A DNA stretch of 64,000 nucleotides from Bolinopsis microptera (GCF_026151205.1 NC_087081.1:11471113-11535112), one strand, 5' to 3'. Counted from the stretch's first letter, positions 1 to 14,007 are shown. Translations and numbers: made by a program. The notes: generated by a model from the sequence alone, not told the origin.

Positions 1-311
1 GGCGGTTTATAAATGTTGTATTTATTTATTTTATTTATTATTATCTTGCTGCATTGCCATTTTATTTGTTTTGCTCTATATTATGCAGCATGTACATACT
101 GCCCATCAACCTATAAAAGAAAATAATTTTGCACAGTGACAGCCATACACTGCTCTACTGCATTGATTTACATATTTGGAGTCACAGTCAAGTGATATAA
201 AATTGAGATTCTTTTCCATTGACTTTTAATTTGATTTGTCAAACGTTTGATCTTTGTAATATGACTTATGACATTCATGATTTCCATAGATAAAATGATT
301 ATTGCGAAGAA

Positions 312-3300
312 ATGGTTGAGTTTAACAACAGCTATTCAACATCAAGGCATCTGAGGACAAACGACCGGACATCGTCGAGTATACTCCCCACTTTACCTTC
401 CATTTCAAGTAGGTTATCTAGTTGATTTTATGCTCATCTCTAAATAATGTTATTGGAATTTAATGATTATAGAAATCAATCAACACTTAGACTTCGACTA
501 CATATATGGAATATCACCTGAATCAGAACATATTTGTTTGATATTATTTATCATTATATGGTGTTGAGTGTTGACTGTATGGCTGTTAAAACCGATTTAA
601 TTTCTCTTGTTTTGTGCAAAAAATTACTAAGATTGCTCTTGATGTTAAAATATGTAAATTATCTTGTAGAAGCCTCTTTCCATTATTTGATACCAATTCC
701 AACATGCTGTTCAGCCATGCTTCACATGATTATATAACTTCTTGTAAGGAACATGCTCAATGTTACAATTGTACTTTGTAGGTACGGGGAGTGTGACTTC
801 AACGTATCGCTCTAGTTACAGAGCACAACCAAGATCATCTCTTAGTTCCCAAAGCAGCTCCAGGTTCGACATATTTCATTTATTCCCTGTTTTGTGCGTG
901 ATCTTTACTTTTAATATATTGTTACATGATGATGTATGCTATTGAACTGTATTCACAACAAAATCAACCACTTGTTTCGTCTGATTGTTTTGGGAATCAT
1001 TAATATGTAACATTATTTTGTTGTACCCATGTTAATAACTTATTGTAATCATTTCAATTCAGTAAAATTCAGTAAAGTGGCAGTCCGGCGCACTATTAAA
1101 ACTTCCCCCACTTCAAATGTCGAAGATACCACCCTCAAAACCTCAACATCGTCCAAGTCAAAAACTCTGATCAGAACACCATTATCTTCAAGCACCAAAC
1201 TGTCTAAACCATCAACACGGTCTAAATCATTACCACGACTCAGACACACAGACACCCATTCACACCCATCGTCAGATTTGCCAGCAATAAAAGTTACAGG
1301 CAAAACCAAGCTCAGCGAAAGGTAGATAGATGTAAACTCATACACATTTTGATACAAATACAAAGTATGGTTTATCTTAGAATATATTTTTTCATTTCTA
1401 CAGTTCAAAGGATCTGTCAGGAAACAATGATTGTGGTCTTTACAACACAACCTCTCTCTATCGGAGCAGCAGTTTTAGGTTAGCACTTTGCCGCTTAGCT
1501 TCAGCACTTGCTGATCTTCAGATGAAACGAGATCACAGCCTGATCATTCAGCAACACTCGCCACATTTTATTCAATACTCAATACCTCGTCTCAGTAGAT
1601 GCTTCTTGTTTGACCAATACAATAATACCTATTGAGAATTATGTGGATATCATTCCATAGTCTAGATTATGCGTGTGATCATGTGATGTACATCAACTTA
1701 TATATCAACATAATCTATTGCAAATCATAGATGAATCGTATCAAGATAGCTATGCACTTGAGTTTATTAAAAAAACACTTTATCAGATTGGCTTACTTAA
1801 AAATAGTTTTGAACACCGACAAAATGTTTTTGACCTGATGCCATCAAAATATTTTGTGTGTAATCAAACGAGCTTCATCATCACTAACTACCCCAAATAT
1901 TTTATCACATAACTTGCTAACAGATCACACAGGCAATATCAAAGAGAGTATTGACTGGTTGAATATCTAAATTATTCCTTAAAAGAAGCACCTGTTAAGC
2001 ACATATTTTAAATGTATCGTCTGCTACCATCAAGCATTTTTTAAAAGGTTAATAGAATAATGTTTTATTGTTGTCCTTCAAATCAATTCAGATAGTTCTT
2101 TCTTTCATCATTAGAAAATCTCTTAGAATTAATTCGCTTACAGCATTAAGCATAGCCCATAGGTTATCACTCATCTACCACCATGACCACCTAATTAAGT
2201 TCTTAACATTCCATAAATTATTCGTCTGATATCTTACCGATAACCCTTTCCGCAATAACCCAGGGGAAAATCGCTATTTTTTAGCGTTTTTATGGTTTAA
2301 CTCTTAACTAACCCTTAACTAAAAAGGTTAAGAGATCAGCTTGATTTGATTACGAGAAATGCGGCCTGTCTGATTCTGTGAATTCGTTTTTATAAAGAAC
2401 TGATGAAGCAAGGGCCAAGCAATAATCGACTGAACCCCCTTTTATTTTCTGCTTCATGACGCCATAAATTTCAAACGTCAATCTTAAGTTTTATACATCA
2501 TACTAGAAAGCTATTAGATTTAAAAGGATGCATTTTCTCACAAGATAACTGTAAAACTCATTCTAAAGCCATCATGACAATTTGTCTAAATGACGTTTGA
2601 TATATGGAATATGGATAAGAGCTACAGGCACAATGCTAGCTGTATGCTGTTACGTAGTGTATATAATGCTCGCTTACTATTTTTCTATAGAACTACGAAA
2701 GCCCAGTGTTCCATCACTATAACTACAGGAATGTTGTGTTACAACGCACAGTGCAGCAGTTACTTTCAGTGCTAAAATGCAGTTTTTCAGTAATGGAAGT
2801 GCTACCGTAGGATCAAGACACTACGGATCGTACAGTAGCTCTGGACATGGTCGCCAGGCTTCATCCAGGTAGGATTTATACGACTTCCGGGAAGAATTTA
2901 GTTGTAGCCAGAATAACTTATTTAACTTGTTTAACTCTTTCTGAATTGAGTTAAATAGTAGTTGAGGACCTTCCAGAACACTTCAGATAACTAGAGGGGT
3001 TTTGGAAACATTCAAAAGTCAATACGTCTGGTTATTGTTCAAGAGCCGAGCCTGAGATAGACCAGGATTAATCATTCTGAGTGTCATGTAATATTAAGGA
3101 GTTTTGTCGAGAAGTGAAGATTAAATACATAGATTTAAATCTATCGAACTTCCATAAAACTTGCCCCATGATATTAACTGGGATAATTTCACCGATTTCG
3201 CTGACATTTATGTTTATAAACGAAAATTCTTCCCTAGACAGAAAAAATGTCATGAAAGTAAAGTTTGATTTAGCCTTGACTTCCTCGTTAATTGATTTAG

Positions 3301-5029
3301 GAAGAGTAACTTAAATGCGCACAACAGTAGCCTGCTAAGTGCAAAACTATACAGACATTCAGCAAACGACATTAAGCTTATTATATTAGTTCTGTTGAAC
3401 AATTTTAAGGATTATTTTTCTTTTCTTTACGTCCATCTGACATGTGGAAATTCTGATAGTTTTGAGCCACAATATGTATGATGTGTACAACATAATAATA
3501 AATTAAGTTAATTTCACTAATTTTGCTAATTTGATAATAACCACCTCTAATTTCAGCACCCTCTCCAGAACAAGTGGTCTACCAACAGGAAACAGCCGTA
3601 TCAACCACAGCGAGATCGAGAAGATTGCCAACAAATACAGGCGTTCCGTCTCTATTGACAGTTTAGGTCAGTACTTATACCAAATAGTAACCACTTTAGT
3701 AACCTCTGTAGTAACCACAGTGGGATTTTATCGTAAATCTGTGAGAGGGCAGAGTTCAAATTGTATGTGCATAGAGCGTGAAATGTCCTGTTGAGTATCT
3801 CATGCATGCTGCATCCTGGGATGTATTATGTGAGACTTATAAAATGTGTGATGTGACGAGAAAAATATTTATGCCTGCAAACAGGGAGTCATACTCAAAG
3901 TTGCGAAACTCCCTGATTATAAAAACTCTGTGACTGGGTATGTGTGAAATATGTGGCCAGTGTGGCTGCAAATTTAGGAGATGGTCTAATGTCTATTGTC
4001 AAAACACCTTAAATTGGCCAAATAATGGCCAACATTTAAAAGTATGTGTTGATGTTTGAAGGAATTTTTAGGTGCTTGGGTGTAACTGTTGCTGAAAATA
4101 TCAGCAAATACCTTACTCGCGGTATTTACACTTTACCGTGGTTATTGCTTTATTGCATTTTTTTAGGAACCGTCACGTACATATACATGTTAGATCTTCC
4201 TAACCGTTCACGAAACTTTCTTAAAAACCTTATAGAAATCTGCGAGTAGTAACCTCTCTTTCAGTTTCTAATTATCAACATTTATAATTTATTCATATTT
4301 AAAGCGAGACGATATATATGTGTTTAATCTGTTTATCCGTACCATTTTACTGACACCACGGCATCAACTTTAACGCGACTTTCCGCAAAAACCTTAAAAG
4401 ATATACAACTGAAACTTTTTTTACTGGGTCAAATACTTTAATGGCCTCCAAATCAGCATGACAAAACAAAAAATTGGCCACTTAGGAATAGGAATTTTAG
4501 AGCCCAAAATTTGGACCCCCAAGTGGTGTCAAACTAACCTCTCGTTCAGTTTCTAATTATCAACATTTATAATTTATTCATATTTAAAGCGAGACGATAT
4601 ATATGTGTTTAATCTGTTTATCCGTACCATTTTACTGACACCACGGCATCAACTTTAACGCGACTTTCCGCAAAAACCTTAAAAGATATACAACTGAAAC
4701 TTTTTTACTGGGTCAAATACTTTAATGGCCTCCAAATCAGCATGACAAAACAAAAAATTGGCCACTTAGGAATAGGAATTTTAGAGCCCAAAATTTGGAC
4801 CCCCAAGTGGTGTCAAAAACGCGAATTAAATAGGTAATAATTATTTTAGTCTCTTGAGTCTTGAGTTTGACACCATTTTAGGGTTATACGGGTTCCTGCT
4901 AGTTTAATTAATGAAAGCTAATTTTTATTTTTTAAAGGATCAAGCGGTAGAAGTTCTGAGGTGGTGAATGTGGAGACCGCTAGTAACGGTCGGATCGCTC
5001 AGGATGTATCCTCCAAACTTATATTAGCC
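312..5029 (+). CDS. USP2: USP2-like deubiquitinase, long-isoform N-terminal exons
   Basis: Seven phase-matched exons were read directly: 312-408, 782-863, 1073-1321, 1404-1478, 2791-2868, 3557-3666 and 4938-5029. They total 783 nt (261 codons) and end in phase 0. The ATG at 312 follows an in-frame TAA at 291 and a ttccatag acceptor-like site at 289. The encoded region is rich in Ser/Thr/Arg (for example SSSKVAVRR, RQASSS) with no recognisable domain, as expected for the disordered N-terminal extension of USP2-type proteases. Phase 0 at 5029 joins in frame to the catalytic exon at 22587, giving an inferred 598-aa isoform. The joining is inference from phase and strand. The exons could instead belong to a separate gene whose 3' exons I failed to see, but no stop-containing terminal exon was found before 20576. 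Confidence 0.6.
4250..4817. repeat. Recent 285-bp tandem duplication in USP intron
   Basis: Two adjacent, nearly identical copies of a 285-bp segment (4250-4534 and 4535-4817) lie in the intron before the exon at 4938. Each begins with taacctctc and ends with aagtggtgtcaaa. Only isolated differences are visible (for example ctctcttt versus ctctcgtt, and one T-run length change), so the duplication is young. No coding content was seen. Confidence 0.9.
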
Positions 5030-5428
5030 GTAAGTTATTTCAGATTATCACAAATTTAAAATTTAGTTTTGTCCGAGATTTGACAAACTAATTGTAAGTA
5101 ACATGGTCGTACGGTTAATTTTAATTTGAGTGAGTGGTTTAATTGTGTTTAAAAGTATAAAAATGATCCTACAATTATCAAGATAGCACTTAGACTGTCT
5201 GCCATGAACAATTTGTCAAGGAAAAATTGGAACATTCTGTCCAGGCTACATTCTATGAATTCCTCCTTTAGAACAATCTGGTGGGTCACTGACTGGCAGC
5301 CCCAAATAATTGTTACCAAAGTGCAAATTCGCCATCAAATTAAATTGTGAGATCGAATAAATTTGTACCTAAAAGCTCTCAAATCTGATAAGATTTAAAG
5401 TGACTGAATGCTCTCATTTTGCCACAAA

Positions 5429-7012
5429 GGGGGGGGGGGGGGGGGGGGGCCAATGGCATAAATGGAGAAAATGGAGAATTACTCATGGGTTTTTCCATTT
5501 TCTCCATAGAAATAGTCTCCATTTTATGCCATTTTATGCCATGGAAAACCTGAAAAATTTAGAATTTCGAGAAAAATTATTTAAAAAAAAGATATTTTCG
5601 GCCAATAATGAACAGAGTATCATGAAACATGGAGAAAAGTGGTTTTCAGAAAAACTTTGAAAAATGTTGACTTAGAAAATGTTCGGTCCGAGTCATTTTC
5701 GATACGTACCTCCCGTATCGAGAGCTCCCGATTCCGAGCTCGTGTTGCAAAGGGGAGGCCTGCCTTCCGAGATCGCATTACTTCGAGTCCAAAATTGTGT
5801 ATCGAGGGGAAGGTGTGGACTTCGAAAAACCGAAAAAATATTTTCGGCCAATAATGAACAGAGTATCATGAAACATGGAGAAAAGCGGTTTTCAGAAAAA
5901 ATTTGAAAAATGTTGACTTAGAAAATGTTCGGTCCGAGTCATTTTCGATACGTACCTCCCGTATCGAGAGCTCCCGATTCCGAGCTCGTGTTGCAAAGGG
6001 GAGGCCTGCCTTCCGAGATCGCATTACTTCGAGTCCAAAATTGTGTATCGAGGGGAAGGTGTGGACTTCGAAAAACCGAAAAAATATTTTCGGCCAATAA
6101 TGAACAGAGTAGCATGAAACGTGGAGAAAAGTGGTTTTCAGAAAAAATTTGAAAAATTTTGACCAAAAAAATATTTTCGGCTTATAATGAACAAGGTAGC
6201 ATGAAACGTGGAGAAAAGTGTTTTTCAGAAAAACTTTGAAAAATTTTGACTTAGAAAATTACCCCTCGCTCGGTACACAATTTTGGACTCGAGGCTTCCA
6301 ATTCCCCCTGGTAATGCGATCTCGGAAGGCAGGCCTCCCCATTGCAACACGAGCTCGGAATCGGGAGCTCTCGATACGAGAGGTATGTATCGAGAATGAC
6401 TCGGGCCGAAAATTTTCTAAGTCAAAATTTTTCAAAGTTTTTCTAAAAACCACTTTTCTCCACGTTTCATGCTACCCTCTTCATTATAAGTCGAAAATAT
6501 TTTTTTGGTTTTTCGGTTTATCGAAGTCTGCACCTACCCCTCGATACACAAATTTGGACTCGAGGCTTCCCCCTGGTAATGCGATCTCGGAAGGTAGGGC
6601 TCCCCTTTGCAGTGCGAGCTTGTTTCGACTGTCGAGGATGTAGGTCTCACTTCTCAGTGCCTATTACTCTCCCCTATTACTCACTCCTGCTGTAGCCTGT
6701 AGAAATAACTTTACACTAAGGCTTGAGTAATTATGAGTTTGCCTGAAGTGTGCCTCTACTAACCTAGTATAAGCATCTAGTAGCCTACTATGAGCTTTCA
6801 TAAGCTTGTTACGCCCCTAGTAAGCGTAAATAAACATGTAAGGATGTCCAATTTAGGTGTTAAATGGTGTTAAAGATGAAATTTCGAAGACAAAATTCAT
6901 GGCATAAAATGGAGAAAATGGAGAATTACTCATGGGTTTTTCCATTTTCTCCATAGAAAAAGTCTCCATTTTATGCCATTTTATGCCATTGGCCCCCCCC
7001 CCCCCCCCCCCC
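5429..7012. mobile_element. Foldback/TIR element with poly-G termini and 8-bp TSD
   Basis: The element opens with 21 G (5429-5449) followed by CCAATGGCAT and closes with ATGCCATTGG followed by 20 C (6993-7012). Flanks are GCCACAAA (5421-5428) and GTCACAAA (7013-7020), an 8-bp target duplication with one difference. Just inside each end lies a palindromic block of about 90 bp (5453-5541 and 6899-6988), present as direct copies. The middle holds two near-identical units of about 245 bp (about 5590-5840 and 5840-6090) and an inverted partial copy (about 6250-6600). No transposase is encoded. The open frames crossing the repeats are by-products of the repeat. An 8-bp duplication is typical of hAT-like and a few other DNA transposons, but the ends match none that I recognise. 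Confidence 0.75.
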
Positions 7013-7730
7013 GTCACAAATTGATTTTAATTGAATAATTGCAATTAACTCTAGTACACACAGCAAAAATCGCTCTGGTCCAAAATAGAACACATATTTA
7101 AAATGTTTGGTTTGGTCTGCTTCTGTTTTAAACAAATTGAACCGTTTCAAAATCATCGACTCTGCCTGCTTATATAGTAATAAAGTGGGTGCTATAAATT
7201 TGTTGTGAATGTGACAGTAAGTTTAAAAGTTGATATAATAAGTCTTCAATTGAACCGTCTTGTAAGTCTGTAATTTAGATCGTGAGTAAATGCATAATAT
7301 TAATCCATTAAGACTAAGTAATAGTCAGTAGTCCAACTCAATTGTAAGTAGCTTCATAAAAGCGTTGTACTATGAACTATCAGGTGGCCGGAAATTTAAT
7401 ATCATTCCCATGAGGTCATCACGTGACTTACACCTTCAACCTGGTTCCTAGAAAACTCCTTAACTTTTAAACAAGCTCCCCTGCTGTTGAGCCGCGTTCA
7501 ACAGAACTATATAGTGTTGATATCCCTGAAATCACACCTTATCACACACAGCTAACTGTATCACACCTTATCACACGTTTATCAGGCTGAATGCTCACTC
7601 CCCCTCACACACTGTCCCTTTAATCGAATGATGCTAAAAGTCTGCCTTAAAAACAGGGCATCCATTAATTACTTCGGCGTTCTACAGTTTATTAACATCT
7701 CACAACGTATTCAGCTCTGCGGCCCTCACT

Positions 7731-7792
7731 GGCCAATCAAATTCCTTCCCTGAGGTCGCGGACCAATGAGAAAGCAGGGTTGGGGTCACGTG
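7731..7792 (+). promoter_or_regulatory. Candidate promoter: two CCAAT boxes and an E-box
   Basis: Within 60 bp there are CCAAT at 7733-7737, CCAAT at 7763-7767 and CACGTG at 7787-7792, in a locally GC-richer stretch. The spacing is typical of animal promoters. It lies between the long-isoform exons and the alternative first exon of the USP gene, so it could drive an unseen non-coding first exon. No TATA box or transcript evidence is visible. Confidence 0.25.
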
Positions 7793-9176
7793 GTGGCAGA
7801 GCGTGAGGCTTGGTATCAAATGACACTTGTTTCTGAGCGGCACGCAGCTTTATTTCGCTGTTTGCTGCACGTTGCTCTTCTTTCACCTTTTCTTCTCATC
7901 TTAGTTTGGAGTTACACGGACGTTTTTCGGGGAGTTATTCTGGTGATCTTGGTTAAGTGGTGGCGGCTTGTGGTTTATTGCTGGTATGCTGGTATTATAT
8001 TGTCGGGGTTGTACTTAATATATATAATGTGTGCTTTTGAAAATTGAGCTTTGTTCGTGTGTGTTCACCGCAATAAATGGTGTGGAAATTTGAAGATACT
8101 TGCGAATAATTCTTACATATTTCTCCTAGACCTGATTTTTAAATTAGCTGTGCTGAATAAGTGCGTCGATCTAAACTAATTAGAGATAAGAAGAGGCCCA
8201 AACTTAAAACCCGGTTTTATTTTCTTAATCTAATTTACCATGTGTTCGGAATGACTGGAGCTGAGGTGTACTCTGTAGTGTTTAGATCCACATTTCATGA
8301 TGGTGAGGCTTATCTTGGATTTACTTGTGTTGTGGTCCCGTGTTGTTGGACTCTAATCTTTCTTGTCACTTAGATCTTTCAGTTAGTCACAAGATCTTAC
8401 TAGTTTTCCCCGGAAACTGCCACTGCCTGATCAGTATCTGGTGATATATCACAAGGTACCGATATAAAATATTGGTAATTATATTTCTGCGGAGATTTTG
8501 TTTGGTGATATCTCAGACTCAAGTAACTTACTTTACAATTTGCTTTGCATTCTTCTCAAAATAGCTTTTTGCGTATTTGTTCTTGAACTACCTTCTCTTC
8601 TTATTTGAACATTTCCTTTTATTTATGATGACTCGCCATTACATTATAAACCAATATGTACCTCAACTATCATAACATTATGACTTGTGTGAACACGCTC
8701 CACTCGATTTAACCATGATTTAACACTCTCACTACACCCACATTCCACAACATTCCTGGTCTGTCTTAACACGCTCACTCTTCCTTTGTTGTATTTACGT
8801 TAATGGCAATGCTCTTATGTAAACAACGCATATTATTTACCTCTTAGATCGCTCTTTGTAGTTATTTTGTGTGTTAATTTGTGTTGCAGTCCGTTTGTGT
8901 CATCACTGGCTTGGCTGGATCGTAGTGAATTTAAACTTATTATTTGATTTCTATAATTTCCCATAATTATTCACATAAACGGTAGATAAATATAGTCATT
9001 ACGTGTGATTTAACGTGTGTGATTTGCCTGTCAAATATGTGCTTCTCGTGATTTTAAAACATAAAATATGCACATCTTGAGACGTATAGTTGCACTGAAC
9101 ATTTGAAAGTTACCGATGTATTGTTTTTCATTCCCGACGTCTCTGGAATTGTGAGAATGCTATTTTCGAGTCATCG

Positions 9177-9202
9177 TGGCGTAGAGGTCCAATGTTCGAG
9201 TC
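9177..9202 (+). other. Compressed tRNA-like A box and B box
   Basis: tggcgtagaggt (9177-9188) resembles a pol III A box, and gttcgagtc (9194-9202) matches the B-box consensus. They are only 5 bp apart, far too close for a tRNA, so this is at best the internally deleted head of a tRNA-derived repeat. Confidence 0.25.
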
Positions 9203-10929
9203 ACCAAGGCCGTGTACATACAATATGGTCGTCATAATATACGTCTGTTCTACTCATCCCGTCTTCGTCATCTCGCATGACGTCATCATCTCTCATTCTC
9301 GAGGATTCCACGTTAAAACCGTTTAAAAGTTCTTGTTTAATCGCCACCAACTTGATTCCTCCCATTTACTGTGTCCCACCTGGAAGCAAGATTTAATCAG
9401 GTCTCATTCCCCCCGAGACCTGAATTGGAGCCAGAAAAGGGGCTCTGAAATTCCGAGTATCGGATTTCAAAAGTGTAAAAATTAGTACTTGTACCCCCCT
9501 GTATAAACTTGCCTACTGAAAGAAAATTATGGGAATTGCCGAGCAATTTAGTCGAGTGATTAGTTACATGCTTTCTTTAAACGCTGTTTATTTTAATTGG
9601 TACATTCCAGAACTCAATGTATGGATGCTTCTAGAGCAATCAGTCATAATTTTAGGCTATTAATAACATAATGATTTCCTGTATATAACTTTGTACAGGA
9701 TGGTGACGTAAGGCATATTAATCGTACTTGATATTCTATAAACACGTGATATTACGTACGTGATTATTATTATATCTGTAATAATGGTTATAACCATTAT
9801 ATAAGGGTCGTGATTATTTAATATTTATGTTAGGTGAGACAATAATTAAGGTCTATATTTTTATTTTATTGTGCTAACTTCGTGTTACAAAAAATCCGGG
9901 CTGCTGCTTCATTTTCATATCTGAATTTCTAACATGTAACAGATCAATTTAATGACCCCGAGCAGGTCACAGTTGTGTGATAAAGTACAAATTTCAACAA
10001 TTCTTTCCATGTGGCGCATTGGTCTTTGCTTGTCACATTTTCTGAGTGATTCCTTACAATCCTGACTGTAATAATGCTCCAAGCAGTGTAACGGTTATAT
10101 TATATATCGGTTATGTAATACGAAGTATTATGTTAGATAAGGCACACACCACAACTCAAGCAGTGTAAAACTTGGCTTGTCTTGCACTCCGAAACATTAT
10201 AACATGTTGGCTTTCATTCCATAACTTAAATTATATGTTCAACAACAGTGTTGAAAGTATTAAATTTCTAACCTTCCATGATATAATATACATAGTAAGT
10301 AGTAGTAACGCCTCATATTTAAACCTTTATATACAACATACATAGGCATGATGCATGATATTTTCAAGAAAGACTTTGAGTCGACACAGCACTCAGCGGT
10401 GCGGTGTCAAAAAAAACAATCGGAACTGTCAACCAATTCATTACACGACGCTTTTATTGAAAGGTCAGCGAGGTTCATAATACCGTTTACCAGGCAACCA
10501 CGTGACATTCAATATATTGGAGTTCCCCTTCTATATCTCCAGACAGTCGCTTGTATTCGTAAAATCTAAATTCCCTAATGTGGGCTTGGTGGGAAGTTTT
10601 AAAATTACAAAACTTAATGATCAGTGGGTGTTGCTGGTTACTTTAAATAGCTTTAATATTATTACCTTATAAAGTTATAACTTCATTACCACGGCTCTGA
10701 CTATCATGTCAATTGAGAGTTTTTTTCCTCGCTTATTGGACATGATGAATGTAATGATGTAACCTCGGGAATAGTATAGCTGGTCAAAAAGTTGGGTTTT
10801 AAAATCTGGGTTATCACTGGAATCGTCCAGTCATGGTGAAATGACCGGCAAAAAAGGCACAGTGGCATGCTGTTTTAACCTTTAAAACTCGATAAGGGAC
10901 TAGAAATATTCAAAATGTCCTTAAATCTT

Positions 10930-11245
10930 TAAATTTATCTACATAATTGGAAAGGCTAGAATTCAACATTTTAACCTACTAGAGAGGGACTTCCCTGAGT
11001 TCTGGGGAACCAGAAAGTTAATGTTTTAATCCTTCAATTTGTAAAGTTGTAAATTTGGTCAAATCGCTCAAAGCAACAGAAGCCTTAACTCGATTATAAA
11101 GGCCTCCATTTACCTACATAATTCGAAAGGCTAGAATTCCATTTTTTAACCTACTGGACAGAAACTTTCTTGAGTTCTGAGGAACCAGAAAGTTAACTTA
11201 ATCCATAACTTTGTAAATTTGGAAAAATCGTTCAAAACAACACAA
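10930..11245. repeat. Diverged tandem duplication (~150 bp units)
   Basis: Two copies (about 10930-11085 and 11105-11245) share the order ctacataatt, ggctagaattc, aacctact, gagttctg, ggaaccagaaagttaa, tttgtaaatttgg. Many substitutions and small indels separate them. No coding potential was recognised. Confidence 0.7.
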
Positions 11246-11889
11246 ACAAAATTACCACAAAACCAAAACGCAATTGTTAGTACTGACATTATAGAAATAT
11301 GTTCAATCACATACCAATCATATTCCCATACATATAACATGTAATACCCACTTACAACATCTCTCTCTCACACATACACACACACACACAGACCATATAA
11401 TCTGGCTGCGTGCCAACACACCACATTTCTTGACAAGCAGCAACATTCCTGGCATGCCACCTCTAAGTATTTATCGTATTTTCTAGTTACATCCTCACTT
11501 GTCCCACCAGTTCAGTACACGCTTCCTTACCTGTGGTACATATGTGCTGAACTACCGTGCTTATTTGATGTGAACAGCTTGTATGCTGTTTAATTTGTGA
11601 TGCTGTATTATTTTCGCTTTCTGATTTAAGATGAGATGAACAAATGCTGGATAGTGGGATTTTACACTACACTTGAATGTATTGTAATTTAAATATTGTA
11701 AGAGCACTATTGTAACCTGCTCATTGCTGTGTTACAATGTAGTGACATCATAAGTTCCGGGAACTACACAGTGTATAATTGTGTAGGAATGTGAAGTAGT
11801 GTACAAGCTTTTACAGCTTACTGGGTAATTGCATTGAGCTCATGTTACCAGGTCAAATGATATCTTATACTGATTGTATAACAAACTTA

Positions 11890-12055
11890 CTGGTATGTTA
11901 CACACTACGCACACTGGTATGTTACACACACTGGTATGTTACACACACTGGTATGTTACACACACTGGTATGTTATACACTACGCACACTGGTATGTTAC
12001 ACACATTGGTATGTTACACACTGCACACACTGGTGTCTGGTATGTTACACACACT
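11890..12055. repeat. Minisatellite, ~17-bp unit ctggtatgttacacaca
   Basis: About eight imperfect copies, some carrying a cactacgca insertion. Open frames across it are by-products of the repeat. Confidence 0.9.
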
Positions 12056-12329
12056 CCAGGTCGCGGTAATTAGAGCTAAGAATTAGTGCGTTCAGCAATG
12101 TTGTGATCTCGCTCCTTAGCGCACTTTCTCTTGCCATGTCATTGATACGTCTGGGTTGCTTCGTGTGTGAAGCGTTAGCTACTTGAGTTACACTATCTTA
12201 GTTTATGTTACATTTTGTGTTAAAGTTTCGCTGTTTATCTTATATAAGGATATTCACAGTTTATGTTACAGTCCTTCACAGTTTATGTTGCAGTTTACTT
12301 ACATTTCTTTCGAATTAATCTTTTCATTT

Positions 12330-12418
12330 GCGTAACCTGTAACTTGCGTGTAACCAGTTACTTGCGTGTAACCAGTTACTTGCGTGTAACCAGTTACTTG
12401 CGTGTAACCAGTTACTTG
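12330..12418. repeat. Minisatellite, 18-bp unit with GTAAC..GTTAC dyad
   Basis: Four to five copies of gcgtgtaaccagttactt. Each unit contains the inverted repeat GTAAC-CA-GTTAC. Confidence 0.9.
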
Positions 12419-13042
12419 TTTGCAGTGTTACCTGTAACCATGTGGTGATGAATGATGATCCAGGTTTCACACGCGACAAATTGTCTGTTTCCGGTGTTAA
12501 GTCAGCGTTTTATTCATTTATTCAATTAAATTACCGGCAACGTGGACTATGTTGCTTTTTCTTATTATCAAGTTTTAAGTTCTTAATCTCCTTTTGTTAC
12601 TCCTAATTCTTTGTTTCTTGTCTTAATTTGTGGCGCTTTCTTTCTTATACACGTGGCAGTCTGATCGCTTTTGGGATGAACCATTGTGCGATTATCACGT
12701 GATGTTGCTGTTCTATTACGTGGATGATATAGCTATAATATACGCGGTTATATTTCAACATTCAACCAGATCGAAATGTTTGCAGGTTCTAACTTCACAC
12801 ATTGTTCACCTGTCTATATTTGATTGCAAATACTAATAATGTACACATGTGATAGCTGCTTTAAATAGGCACATGAGTTGTGAGTATTGTACATGCTATA
12901 CAGAGCGTGACCCTAGCAAACAATTCATCCAGCTCATTATATCCTGGAATACAATGTACATTGTGCAGTGTATAATGTATATCAACATACCCAATATTAT
13001 GGTAGAGTAGATGATTATGTATGAGTTATGAATTGTGTGTAT

Positions 13043-13195
13043 AATGTGCACAAAGTGTGGGTAATTAATTGTATGTGCACAAAGTATGGGTAATTAATTG
13101 TATGTGGACAAAGTATGGGTAATTTAATGTGCTTATGTGCACATAGTATGGGTAATTTAATGTGCGTATGTGCTCAAAGTATGTGTAAGTAATTG
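13043..13195. repeat. Minisatellite, ~34-bp unit
   Basis: Four to five degenerate copies built on tgtgcacaaagtatgggtaa followed by an AT-rich stretch. Confidence 0.8.
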
Positions 13196-13320
13196 TACGT
13201 ATGTAATATTAGTCTCTCAATAGTCAATACAGTTGAGTACATTTTTGTTGTAAGTATTATATCGCTGCTAGCCTCTAACATAACGTATTACGCCGCATCT
13301 TTGTTGTTCTGTTTCCGCCG

Positions 13321-13544
13321 TAAAACTGTGTACCTGTAAAACTGTGTACCTGTAAAACTGTGTACCTGTAAAACTGTGTACCTGTAAAACTGTGTACCTG
13401 TAAAACTGTGTACCTGTAAAACTGTGTACCTGTAAAACTGTGTACCTGTAAAACTGTGTACCTGTAAAACTGTGTACCTGTAAAACTGTGTACCTGTAAA
13501 ACTGTGTACCTGTAAAACTGTGTACCTGTAAAACTGTGTACCTG
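13321..13544. repeat. Perfect 16-bp minisatellite, 14 copies
   Basis: The span is exactly 224 bp, or 14 units of taaaactgtgtacctg with no visible mismatch. Such homogeneity implies recent expansion. There is no spacer sequence, so this is not a CRISPR-like array. Confidence 0.95.
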
Positions 13545-13797
13545 TTGTCCTATTTGAAGGGGATTCGTTTGTAATCATAAGATACTGTATAATAGCTAAT
13601 CCATCTAAAGTTGTATTTGATGCAAAATGCTTCTTTTAGCAGTCTAGTTTATATTATGAATTAATTAGGTTATGAATGTAAAAATGGATTAGTTAGCCTT
13701 GGATAAATGATATTAATTTTCACTACAGTATTAAACGAGATAATAGTAACACTCAAACCTACACTCCTCACACTAAAACGGTGCTGGATGTGTGGCA

Positions 13798-14007
13798 CTT
13801 ACACACGTGATAACACGTGACTTACACACGTGATAACACGTGACTTACACACTTGGATAACACGTGACTTACACACTTGGATAACACGTGACTTACACAC
13901 TTGGATAACACGTGACTTACACACTTGGATAACACGTGACTTACACACTTGGATAACACGTGACTTACACACTTGGATAACACGTGACTTACACACTTGG
14001 ATAACAC
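13798..14007. repeat. 23/24-bp minisatellite with CACGTG in every unit
   Basis: About nine copies of acttacacacttggataacacgtg. The first two are 23-bp variants carrying a second CACGTG. The array is interrupted by a TIR element at 14008 and resumes at 14807 (gataacacgtgacttacac). Confidence 0.9.

Noticed and set aside
5600-6650. Overlapping 65-141-codon frames with near-identical proteins
   Set aside because: They arise from the duplicated ~245-bp unit of a foldback element, on both strands, and show no recognisable family.
7766-8047. 93-codon frame with hydrophobic stretches (possible membrane protein)
   Set aside because: It overlaps the CCAAT/E-box region, and its hydrophobicity comes from T-rich DNA. 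No homology or splice context was recognised.
13321-14007. Regular direct repeats resembling a CRISPR array
   Set aside because: Units are contiguous with no unique spacers, there are no cas genes, and the genome is eukaryotic. These are minisatellites.
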